Positions 1 through 5,749 of a DNA stretch of 7,782 bases are shown here, one piece after another. The DNA is from Candidatus Methanomethylophilaceae archaeon (lineage in GTDB: Archaea > Thermoplasmatota > Thermoplasmata > Methanomassiliicoccales > Methanomethylophilaceae). Location of the stretch: the NCBI GenBank assembly GCA_011620825.1, contig WOYN01000010.1:1-7782 (forward strand), written 5' to 3'. Every line of letters starts with the position of its first letter. Within the stretch, counting starts at the first letter, position 1. The translations under genes were made by a program, and so were the position numbers. The notes beneath the pieces were generated by a model. The model was not told the DNA's origin. It did not search any database and saw only the letters and a program-made list of their open reading frames with translations.

Positions 1-1
1 A

Positions 2-496
2 CGCAAGATGCGCGCCGGGGTTTCGTCGGAATACGCGGCGGCCATCGGCAAGATCGCTATCGCGAGGGCGGTCGAGGGCGATATTTCCGTGAAAAGCGCG
101 GCATACGCCCTCAAGACCGACCATCAGGTCACCGTCGGGAGCAAGAACATAATGGGAATGAAGGTTCCCAAAGTGGAGGCGACAGGGTCGATGCACACCG
201 ACATAGCCCACAAGGGCTACGGTGTGATATCCACTTCCGCGTACATAGAGGAGGCCTCCGTGGCCTTCGAAAAACTTCTGGACACCCTGATAAGGGCCGC
301 AGAGGTCGAAACCACCATGAAGAAGCTCCTTGACGAAATCGAGAGGACCAAGAGAAGGGTCAACGCGCTCGAGTTCAAGATCATACCCGATCTGCAGGAC
401 GCCGAGAGGTTCGTCAAGTTCAGCCTCGAAGAGATGGAACGCGAGAACACAACCCGCCTCAAACACCAGAAGAAGAAGAGCGAGGCAGCCGAGTGA
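2..496 (+). CDS. atpD: A-type ATP synthase subunit D (3' part, start outside window)
   Basis: Subunit D is part of the central rotor stalk of the archaeal A1Ao ATP synthase. It couples rotation of the membrane ring to catalysis in the A3B3 head at the inner face of the membrane. The reading frame is open from base 2. The visible 164 residues match the family's middle and C-terminal parts: an IGKIAIARAVEG helix, KNIMGMKVPK, a glycine/tyrosine stretch leading into STSAYIEEA, and the hallmark ERTKRRVNALEFKIIPDL near the C-terminus. Family members are about 210 residues, so roughly 50-60 N-terminal residues lie upstream. The protein ends in a charged Lys/Glu-rich tail. The stop TGA overlaps the GTG start of the next small gene, so the two are almost certainly co-transcribed, probably as the end of the atp operon. 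The family assignment is very secure. Confidence 0.94.
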   Translation, partial: RKMRAGVSSEYAAAIGKIAIARAVEGDISVKSAAYALKTDHQVTVGSKNIMGMKVPKVEATGSMHTDIAHKGYGVISTSAYIEEASVAFEKLLDTLIRAAEVETTMKKLLDEIERTKRRVNALEFKIIPDLQDAERFVKFSLEEMERENTTRLKHQKKKSEAAE

Positions 497-645
497 GAAA
501 TTTCGGGGAGGTCTGGGATGAGATAAGGGAAGACCCGGTAAAGCTAAAGCGGGTCTTCACCGTGATCTGGGTCTCAGCCTACTCGATGCTCATGATCGGC
601 TCCTTTATCATCATCTGGTTCTTGTCGAAGGCCTACCTTTTCTAA
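493..645 (+). CDS. Small single-pass membrane protein after atpD (50 aa)
   Basis: This is an unrecognised 50-residue protein. It begins with a GTG that shares bases with the atpD stop (GTGA). A GAGG Shine-Dalgarno site at 482-485 sits 7 nt upstream, and the frame closes at TAA. The first 20 residues are charged (VWDEIREDPVKLKR). Residues about 22-45 form one strongly hydrophobic, aromatic-rich helix (VFTVIWVSAYSMLMIGSFII then IWFL), followed by a short SKAYLF tail. Positive charge just before the helix suggests that the N-terminus is cytoplasmic. Translational coupling to atpD suggests a role with the ATP synthase, for example in assembly or membrane attachment. As I recall, Methanosarcina operons also end with a small extra gene (ahaG), but I cannot claim homology. 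An ATG at 519 is out of frame and stops after two codons, so GTG is the only sensible start. Confidence 0.72.
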   Translation: MRNFGEVWDEIREDPVKLKRVFTVIWVSAYSMLMIGSFIIIWFLSKAYLF

Positions 646-682
646 ACTACTTAAAGAACCAATTTTATGTCATTGTCCGGAC
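646..682. other. Short intergenic region between convergent genes
   Basis: These 37 bases separate the end of the ATP synthase operon (+) from the end of the SMR gene (-). On the + strand there is a TTTT run at 663-666 and a TTTTT run at 688-692, just inside the SMR gene. Such T-runs are compatible with archaeal intrinsic termination, but they are weak. An 8-bp perfect palindrome (GTCCGGAC) covers 675-682. No gene fits here. Confidence 0.4.
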
Positions 683-1057
683 TTACGTTTTTGCGTGTAC
701 CTGGGACTGTTTGTCGGCAGCCCTTTTTGATGACATCTCCAGACCGCCTATTCCGACGAGTACCAACAGTACGAACAACAGGCGCAGCGGGGTGGCCGGC
801 TCTCCGAATAAAATTATTCCCACCACTACGGAACCCAGGCCGCCAATTCCCACCCATACAGCATAACCAACCCCGGTGGGGATCCCCCTCTTATAGGCCA
901 GGTCCAGGAACCAGGTGCTGACAAAAAGGAAAGCTACGGTGACGACGGTCCAAGGGATCTTACTGAATCCCTCGGAAATGAACATGGTGGTGGCCCAAAC
1001 GGTCTCGAACATGCCGCCTACGATAAGATACATCCAGGCAACGGCATCGCTCTTCAT
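683..1057 (-). CDS. SMR family efflux protein, YkkC/Gdx-like subunit (124 aa)
   Basis: This is a four-helix small multidrug resistance (SMR) transporter in the cytoplasmic membrane. Residues expected for the guanidinium-exporting (Gdx/SugE) branch are present: the essential Glu18 in GGMFETVWA, Trp21, Ser47, and Tyr65/Trp68 in GYAVWVGIG. The family-typical GEPATPLRLLF then leads into the last helix. It is slightly long because of a hydrophilic tail (SSKRAADKQSQVHAKT). Positive charges fall at the N-terminus, in loop 2 (K56, R57) and in the tail, which predicts an N-in/C-in topology. The ATG directly abuts the stop of the preceding SMR gene, and a GGGGG Shine-Dalgarno-like site ends 7 nt upstream of it. 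It probably forms a heterodimer with its neighbour, as YkkC does with YkkD. The family is secure; the substrate is inferred. Confidence 0.9.
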   Translation of the reverse strand: MKSDAVAWMYLIVGGMFETVWATTMFISEGFSKIPWTVVTVAFLFVSTWFLDLAYKRGIPTGVGYAVWVGIGGLGSVVVGIILFGEPATPLRLLFVLLVLVGIGGLEMSSKRAADKQSQVHAKT

Positions 1058-1387
1058 TCAAGCGCCCCCGAAGTACTGAAGCCCCGTGATTCCCGCTACG
1101 ATCACAAAAACGAAGAATATCTGCAGGCGATCGATTTTTTCCTGATACAGTAGGTAACCTGCGATCATGGTTCCGATGGCGCCTATTCCGGTCCATATCG
1201 CGTACGCTGTGCCCATGTGCATGTCCAACATAGCCAGCGATAAAAAGAATGGGCTTGCGACGATCAGTATTGCGGCGGCGACCGCCCACTTCCTGTTCCT
1301 ATACGAATCGGACTTCTTAAGAGCAATGACCCAGCAAGGTTCGAGGAGCCCGCCAACAATCAGCCATACAGCGGTCAGTAATTCCAT
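1058..1387 (-). CDS. SMR family efflux protein, YkkD/Gdx-like subunit (109 aa)
   Basis: This is the second SMR transporter of the pair, with four predicted membrane helices and normal family length. It carries the key Glu16 (GGLLEPCWVIALK), Trp19, Ser45, Tyr62 and Trp65 (GTAYAIWTGIGAIGT), again the residue set of guanidinium exporters rather than the quaternary-ammonium branch. Loop 1 is very basic (KKSDSYRNRK) and loop 3 carries K84/R87, while loop 2 has none. The predicted topology is therefore N-out, opposite to the partner. That fits an antiparallel heterodimer. Its ATG lies only 4 nt after the polB stop, with no clear Shine-Dalgarno site, so translation may depend on coupling to polB. 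No space exists for a guanidine riboswitch directly ahead of it. The substrate remains an inference. Confidence 0.9.
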   Translation of the reverse strand: MELLTAVWLIVGGLLEPCWVIALKKSDSYRNRKWAVAAAILIVASPFFLSLAMLDMHMGTAYAIWTGIGAIGTMIAGYLLYQEKIDRLQIFFVFVIVAGITGLQYFGGA

Positions 1388-1391
1388 CTGA

Positions 1392-2825
1392 TCAGTCCAT
1401 GAAACTTCTCATATTTATTTCGCCCGTACCCAGATGCACAACGGGCATTATGGCAGGTTGGGGATTGAAGTTATGCATCTTCTGATACTCGGTCTGGCTC
1501 TGCCAGGTCGAGGCGTTGATTATTTTGACTCCGTTGTATTCTCCGGCGCCAGCGCCGTGGATATGTCCGGAAACGAACAGGTCGGGCAGCGTCTCTATGG
1601 CCAAATAGTCTTTTTTCTCGGGGGCAAGGGCGGTCCTCTGGCCGTAGATCGGTGCGAGGTGCCTGCGTCTCAGCATCTCCCTCATGACGCCCATGGGATC
1701 GTCGTACGTGAGTTTCTGAACGCCCGCTATCCAGTCGTCGATGCTCTTTCCATGGTACGTCTGGATGGTCCGGCCCTCTATCTTCAGGGTTACCGGGTTT
1801 CCAACCATCATTATGTTCGAATCGAAGGTCTTGGTGAACATCGTTCCCAATGCGGGCTGGGGCTCCGCCAGACGCACGGCGTCATGGTTCCCGGGGTGAA
1901 CTATCATCTTTATGTGGTCCGGGATATCCTTGAGGTATTCGGAGAGTTTCTCGTACTGCTCGTAGATATCGTTGATCATGAGCTCTTCTTCCTGTCCGGG
2001 GAATATGCCTATTCCATCAACCACATCACCGGGGAAAACGATGTAATCCAGGCCGGTATCGTAGGCGTTTTCCTTAAGCCATGACACCATGCGCTTCCAA
2101 CGGTCCTCCAGAAAGGTATAGCTGCCTACGTGCACGTCGGATAGGAACGCTACCGAAGATGTGGAATCGGAGACCTCCCAGCGGTTTGTCCTGGGCACGT
2201 CGGGCCTGAAGATCTCATTGGCTATCAGCAGGTCCCTGCGCCCGTTGGGCTTTCCCGCTATGCCGATCACCTCGTCGTTGACGAACGTCTCGCCGGCCAA
2301 CGGCGAATCCTTGGAAATGAGGACCTTGCAGTTGCCTTCATAGTCCTCGATGGTCAATATGGTGTGTCCGTTTTTGGTCACGTTTGCATCATAGACCATG
2401 CCGATCACACGAACGTCGCGGTCCAGGTTCATGGCTTTGGCGATCGAGATGCTCATTCCGAAATCCCTGCGTCTGGATATTATTCTGCTTAAGATGTCGT
2501 ACCTGCTGCGGAAGTAGGTCGTGAAGTCCGATATGTCTCCTTCGCAGGTAGAGTTCCCTGTCACGTCGCTCCCGCCGAGGACCTCTATGTCCGTCTGCTT
2601 CTTATTGCGAGGAATGTCGGTTCCGGGGGATTTGAAAACCGGCGCATCGCCCGCCAGGCAGTTCTCTATGTCGGAACGGCTGACGAAAATCTTATCGGAA
2701 GAAAGGGACGCAAGCGTGGTGTTCGTGAAAGCGATCGGGTCCCGGTTCGACATAATGTAATCGAGGGCATCGGGGCTGAGGAGTATGCCTCTCTTCGCCG
2801 CCGTGCCGAGCACATCTGTCTTCAT
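1392..2825 (-). CDS. polB: DNA polymerase D small subunit DP1 (477 aa)
   Basis: DP1 is the small subunit of the archaeal replicative family D polymerase. It pairs with the large polymerising subunit DP2 (not in this window) and supplies the 3'-5' proofreading exonuclease. An OB-fold lies at about residues 136-210 (VRVIGMVYDANVTKNGHTIL). A calcineurin-like phosphoesterase domain follows with all metal motifs intact: FLSDVHVG (D230, H232), FPGDVVDGIG (D267), HPGNHDAVR (N313, H314), TYHGK (H358) and SGHIHGAG (H421, H423). The exonuclease is therefore expected to be active. The N-terminal 80 or so residues resemble the DP2-interacting region by position only. There is no Shine-Dalgarno site before the ATG, and a TATA-like box lies about 26 nt upstream, so the mRNA is probably leaderless. 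Two SMR genes follow at 4 nt. Confidence 0.95.
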   Translation of the reverse strand: MKTDVLGTAAKRGILLSPDALDYIMSNRDPIAFTNTTLASLSSDKIFVSRSDIENCLAGDAPVFKSPGTDIPRNKKQTDIEVLGGSDVTGNSTCEGDISDFTTYFRSRYDILSRIISRRRDFGMSISIAKAMNLDRDVRVIGMVYDANVTKNGHTILTIEDYEGNCKVLISKDSPLAGETFVNDEVIGIAGKPNGRRDLLIANEIFRPDVPRTNRWEVSDSTSSVAFLSDVHVGSYTFLEDRWKRMVSWLKENAYDTGLDYIVFPGDVVDGIGIFPGQEEELMINDIYEQYEKLSEYLKDIPDHIKMIVHPGNHDAVRLAEPQPALGTMFTKTFDSNIMMVGNPVTLKIEGRTIQTYHGKSIDDWIAGVQKLTYDDPMGVMREMLRRRHLAPIYGQRTALAPEKKDYLAIETLPDLFVSGHIHGAGAGEYNGVKIINASTWQSQTEYQKMHNFNPQPAIMPVVHLGTGEINMRSFMD

Positions 2826-2846
2826 GGCCGGGTATGTTGCATCATA

Positions 2847-2856
2847 GATACATAAT
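2847..2856 (-). promoter_or_regulatory. TATA box for polB
   Basis: Read on the minus strand, ATTATGTATC is centred about 26 nt ahead of the polB ATG. That spacing places the transcription start at or next to the ATG, consistent with a leaderless archaeal mRNA and with the lack of a Shine-Dalgarno site. Confidence 0.55.
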
Positions 2857-2865
2857 CCTTGCCCG

Positions 2866-2878
2866 CCTTCCGGGGAGG
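2866..2878. repeat. Imperfect inverted repeat between divergent promoters
   Basis: CCTTCC and GGGAGG flank a central G, with one G-T mismatch. The repeat lies between the two divergent TATA boxes, where upstream promoter elements or a regulator would bind. It could be a shared operator, but it is short and GC-rich, so chance is possible. Confidence 0.3.
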
Positions 2879-2879
2879 G

Positions 2880-2886
2880 TTATATA
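2880..2886 (+). promoter_or_regulatory. TATA box for the UPF0201 operon
   Basis: TTATATA is centred about 25 nt before the ATG at 2908. No Shine-Dalgarno site lies between them, which suggests a leaderless transcript for the UPF0201 and TIM barrel genes. Confidence 0.65.
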
Positions 2887-2907
2887 CGCACAATCAATCT
2901 CCGGAAC

Positions 2908-3300
2908 ATGATTTCTGTCAGGATATCCTGCCCCGTCAACCCGAGCGAGTCCGAGGACCTGGTGCTGGACGCTGTGATGAAGATATTTCCGGATGCCGCT
3001 ATGGAAAGGACGTCCATGGGATTCGAGGGCACCGCGCCCGGTATCGAACGCTTCTCAATGCTGGTCCGTCGGCAGAAGATATTGGACGCCGCAAGAGCAG
3101 TGCTCATAAAAGGGCTGAAAGACGACAGCACGTCGTTCCGTCTGAACAAGCAGGTGGCGACCGTCGGCAAAGTGTCCTTTGCGACCAAGGGGGCTGTTCT
3201 GGGGGCCATCGACGTGCGCATCGATGACGACGACGACATCGAGCTGTACATCGACGCGATGCTTCCCCGCACCATCGAAGGACAGGAGGTAAGATCATGA
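2908..3300 (+). CDS. UPF0201 family protein (130 aa, COG1931-like)
   Basis: This is an archaea-specific conserved protein of unknown biochemical role. It belongs to the RNA-binding-like fold group that also includes COG1325 proteins. Features seen are an N-terminal strand VRISCPVNPSES, a conserved central FRLNKQVATVGKVSF (about residues 77-91) and the family C-terminal pattern LGAIDVRI followed by an acidic stretch and an IDAMLPRT end. The run of five aspartates at 106-110 comes from a short GAC repeat and makes this member more acidic than I would expect. Length is normal for the family (about 130-140). It starts a two-gene unit: its TGA overlaps the ATG of the next gene (ATGA). RNA binding is suggested by the fold only. 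Family identity is fairly secure from motif recall; function is not known. Confidence 0.82.
   Translation: MISVRISCPVNPSESEDLVLDAVMKIFPDAAMERTSMGFEGTAPGIERFSMLVRRQKILDAARAVLIKGLKDDSTSFRLNKQVATVGKVSFATKGAVLGAIDVRIDDDDDIELYIDAMLPRTIEGQEVRS
3285..3290 (+). promoter_or_regulatory. Strong Shine-Dalgarno site for the TIM barrel gene
   Basis: GGAGGT ends 6 nt before the ATG at 3297. It lies inside the end of the UPF0201 gene and supports ATGA-coupled translation of the second gene from this start. Confidence 0.85.
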
Positions 3301-4055
3301 TCGGAGTTTCATGCCCGGAGTTCAGCGCTCACCCGTTTGAGAACATTATGGAGGCTGTTTCCAAAGAGTTCGGCCACTGGGAGATATTCGCGGAGGCAGA
3401 ACACAGCCTCTCGTTCATATGGGCGAGGCTGAACGCTATCAAATCGACCTACAAGATGACATTTTCGATACACTCGCCGATCAGCGACACGAACCTCGCG
3501 GCACTCACCGAAAGGATGAGAGAATCGTCGATCATGGAAATGATATATACTGCCGAGATTGCCTCCGAGACAGGCATAAAGACGATCACCGTCCACCCGG
3601 GACTTTCATCGATGAGTGTGCCAGGCATGGAGAGGAAGGCCATAGAGAACGCCAAGAAATCCATGAGGACGCTCGACAGGACGGCCTCGGAGTACGGGGT
3701 CACTTATGCCATAGAGAACATGCCCAGCTACCAGCCGATGATCGGCAAGACCGCGGTAGAGCTCAACGAGATAATCGACGGAACGAACCTGAGCGTATGC
3801 TTCGACATAGGCCACGCGAACACCACGGGGCAGATCGATGAGATGATATCAACCTTCAAGGACAGGATCGTGAACGTCCATGTGCACGACAATATGGGGG
3901 ACGACGATTCCCACCTGACCGTCGGGGACGGCAACGTCGATTTCCCGAAGGTCATGGAAGCCATGTCCTGGTATAAGGGACGTTATATCATAGAATCGAA
4001 ATCGCTCCCTTCGGCCGTGGAGTCGAAGAGAAGGCTCTCAATCCTCCTTGAATGA
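3297..4055 (+). CDS. Sugar phosphate isomerase/epimerase-like TIM barrel protein (252 aa)
   Basis: This is a xylose isomerase-like TIM barrel (AP endonuclease 2 superfamily, COG1082-like), a cytosolic metal-dependent enzyme of unknown substrate. Barrel-strand motifs run in the usual order: FSIHSP (H59), TVHPG (H100), AIENMP (E140), CFDIGHAN (D170, H173), VNVHVHDN (H195, H197), HLTVGDGNVDF (H207, with the superfamily GxGxxDF pattern) and YIIESK (E233). The metal-binding Glu/Asp/His set is therefore intact, and activity is expected. The protein is at the short end for the family. Endonuclease IV is a relative, but that family is longer and this sequence reads more like the isomerase group. It is translated from an overlapping ATGA with a strong Shine-Dalgarno site. 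Its 3' end overlaps the convergent CPBP protease gene by 18 bp. Confidence 0.88.
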   Translation: MIGVSCPEFSAHPFENIMEAVSKEFGHWEIFAEAEHSLSFIWARLNAIKSTYKMTFSIHSPISDTNLAALTERMRESSIMEMIYTAEIASETGIKTITVHPGLSSMSVPGMERKAIENAKKSMRTLDRTASEYGVTYAIENMPSYQPMIGKTAVELNEIIDGTNLSVCFDIGHANTTGQIDEMISTFKDRIVNVHVHDNMGDDDSHLTVGDGNVDFPKVMEAMSWYKGRYIIESKSLPSAVESKRRLSILLE

Positions 4056-5138
4056 GTCCGGAAAGAGATCTCTTCCCATGAACCCCCTGGCGAAGGAGAC
4101 GCCTTTGATCGCCAGAATTACGGTCGTGACCACGCCCAGTCCCAGCAGGACGATCGCCATCAGCGAGAAAACGGAAGTGTCGAGCCCCAGCCAAAGGAAC
4201 GACTGCAGATAGTCGTTCACGAAGTGCAGCAGTATTGAGGCGTACAGGCCGTATTTGCAGTAAAGATATCCGGCCGCCAGCCCGAATATGAACGACGGCA
4301 GGATCTTTATCGCTCCCCAGCCGTCGTAATGTCCATATCCGAATAGCAGCGAGGATGCCACAATGAGGATCATTGAAGCCTTGTTCACGCCGAAGCCTCC
4401 CAAGAGATATCTCAACGGCCGCTCCTTTTTTGTGGCGAGCGCCAGTATTCCAAGCGGCAATCCGATTATCAGGAGGCGGGTGATTATCTCCTCCCATACA
4501 CTGGCACTTGCAAGCGTGAACATCCAGTACTCGTTATCCGAAGTTTCGAAGGTCGGCAGGGATGCGCCTCCCCCCATCATCAGCAGCATTATTACGACCT
4601 GTATCGCCACGGTGGAAGGCCAGAGGAGGCCGATCCAGTATACGCTTGTGTCCTCGAGCACGCGGGCGCCCGCGTCCTGGCCGCGGTTCGCGTGCTTGGA
4701 GTACATCTCCCACACCAGCCGGGCGAAGCTCAGCACCACGGCCGCCACAAGGAATACCCAGTAGATCTGAGATCCTATTCCGGAGAACCACAGGAAGACG
4801 TAGGGTGACGGTATCAGTATGAGCAATCCGTACGTCACGTCTGCGGCGTATGAAAACACGTTCAAAGAGTTGATAAGCATCGCGGCAAGGTCAACGACCA
4901 GGAAAACGGTCACGGAAAGCATGGCCGCGAGCGATATCCAGAAGACCGGACCTTTGCCTTTGTCGTCCGGAGTATGCTCGGGCCACGGTCCGAGGCGCCT
5001 TCCGCAGTTGCCGCAGAATAATGCGCCGACCGAACGGTAACGGTTGCATTCAGGGCAGTCCAGCATGTTTCCGCATTTGCCGCAGAACCTATGTCCGAGT
5101 TCTCGGTCATTCGCGCATTCCGGGCATTCATCCTGCAT
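4038..5138 (-). CDS. CPBP (Rce1-like) intramembrane protease with two N-terminal zinc ribbons (366 aa)
   Basis: Residues below are numbered from a GTG at 5141, one codon before the chosen ATG. The N-terminus has two CxxC-x10-CxxC zinc ribbons (C6/C9/C20/C23 and C29/C32/C43/C46), then a proline-rich linker and about eight hydrophobic segments from residue 66 on. The last part holds the CPBP/Abi motifs: EEIITR (E217, E218, R222), FGYGH (F267, H271) and HFVND (H306, N309). This is the glutamate-protease signature of Rce1-type enzymes, which cleave peptides inside the membrane. Zinc ribbons would lie in the cytoplasm and may bind a partner or nucleic acid. AGGTGAT at 5144-5150 sits 5 nt before the ATG at 5138 but only 2 nt from the GTG, so ATG is preferred. 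That ATG overlaps the stop of the upstream gene by one base (TGATG). The substrate is unknown. Confidence 0.9.
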   Translation of the reverse strand: MQDECPECANDRELGHRFCGKCGNMLDCPECNRYRSVGALFCGNCGRRLGPWPEHTPDDKGKGPVFWISLAAMLSVTVFLVVDLAAMLINSLNVFSYAADVTYGLLILIPSPYVFLWFSGIGSQIYWVFLVAAVVLSFARLVWEMYSKHANRGQDAGARVLEDTSVYWIGLLWPSTVAIQVVIMLLMMGGGASLPTFETSDNEYWMFTLASASVWEEIITRLLIIGLPLGILALATKKERPLRYLLGGFGVNKASMILIVASSLLFGYGHYDGWGAIKILPSFIFGLAAGYLYCKYGLYASILLHFVNDYLQSFLWLGLDTSVFSLMAIVLLGLGVVTTVILAIKGVSFARGFMGRDLFPDSFKED

Positions 5139-5749
5139 CACATATCACCTATCAGACCGACGATGTTGGCGACCCTTTCGCAATCTATTACGGCCAGAAT
5201 CCTCCCTCCGCCCCTGGAAATCTCCGACAGTCTTATCGATATATACCTCTCGCGCAGGCCGCAAAGCTCGCGGAAACCCCTTACCGTGTTGATGTGGTCG
5301 TCCCATTCTTCTGCGAAGGATTCCGGGGACCTCATGTCGAATTTCTTCTTCAGACCCTTCTTGGCAAGCCGGTGCTCTTTGACGAACTCCATCGAGCTCA
5401 CGCTCCGGCAGTAAAGCTCCGTATACTCGGAGTCCGGCATATCCAGTGCCGAAAGCGTTACAGAATTTGCATCACAGAGGTCCACAAGCTCGCACCATGC
5501 GGGCGCAGGTACGGTAACCTCCCCGAAATCGGACAGTCTTTTTGCGAAGACGGCCTCGAGCTCTCCCGGTTCGTATTCTTCCATGAGGTCGGCGCGGTTT
5601 CTGACGCCCATGATCTCTTCGGCACTGAGGGATGCGGCATAACGGTCATAGTTCCCGAAGGCCTCCCTCACAGCCTCGCCGTATGCAGAAAGCCCTCTTA
5701 CCACGGGCAGGATGTCGACGTCGGCACCCCCGATCTTCATGGATATCAT
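5138..5749 (-). CDS. Uncharacterised 203-residue protein, weakly TraB-like
   Basis: I do not recognise this soluble, acidic protein with certainty. It has no signal peptide or membrane helix. Three stretches recall the order of motifs in the archaeal TraB/ChaN-like fold. They are an N-terminal strand with VDILPVVRGL where that family has a histidine motif, a middle NSVTLSALDMPDSEYTELY, and a C-terminal RERYISIRLSEI followed by GRILAVIDCERVANIVGLI. In the known family the last stretch reads like VVGAGHV, so both usual histidines would be missing here. If the similarity is real, this is a degenerate non-catalytic member. A basic RLAKKGLKKKF patch lies at about residues 127-137. The ATG overlaps the preceding stop (ATGA), with AAGGAG at 5759-5764 at 9 nt spacing. 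That favours Met1 over Met4. It is the middle gene of a three-gene operon. Confidence 0.75.
   Translation of the reverse strand: MISMKIGGADVDILPVVRGLSAYGEAVREAFGNYDRYAASLSAEEIMGVRNRADLMEEYEPGELEAVFAKRLSDFGEVTVPAPAWCELVDLCDANSVTLSALDMPDSEYTELYCRSVSSMEFVKEHRLAKKGLKKKFDMRSPESFAEEWDDHINTVRGFRELCGLRERYISIRLSEISRGGGRILAVIDCERVANIVGLIGDM
5144..5150 (-). promoter_or_regulatory. Shine-Dalgarno site deciding the CPBP start
   Basis: AGGTGAT on the minus strand lies inside the end of the upstream gene. Spacing is 5 nt to the ATG at 5138 and 2 nt to the GTG at 5141, which favours the ATG. Confidence 0.6.

Noticed and set aside
519..527. ATG at 519 preceded by GGAGGT as a gene start
   Set aside because: It reads ATG AGA TAA and stops at once. 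The Shine-Dalgarno-like sequence is inside the small membrane protein gene and is probably a coincidence.
1385..1394. A guanidine riboswitch ahead of the SMR genes
   Set aside because: Only 4 nt separate the polB stop and the SMR start, so no leader exists. A riboswitch inside polB coding sequence is not supported.
1434..2084. A 216-codon open frame on the + strand
   Set aside because: It mirrors the phosphoesterase domain of polB, whose metal motifs are all intact on the other strand.
3225..3239. Short GAC tandem repeat as a microsatellite
   Set aside because: It is only a few units long, in frame, and explained by an acidic run in the UPF0201 C-terminal region where the family is acidic anyway.
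3988..4497. A 169-codon open frame on the - strand
   Set aside because: It is an alternative frame of the CPBP gene and lacks membrane segments or motifs.
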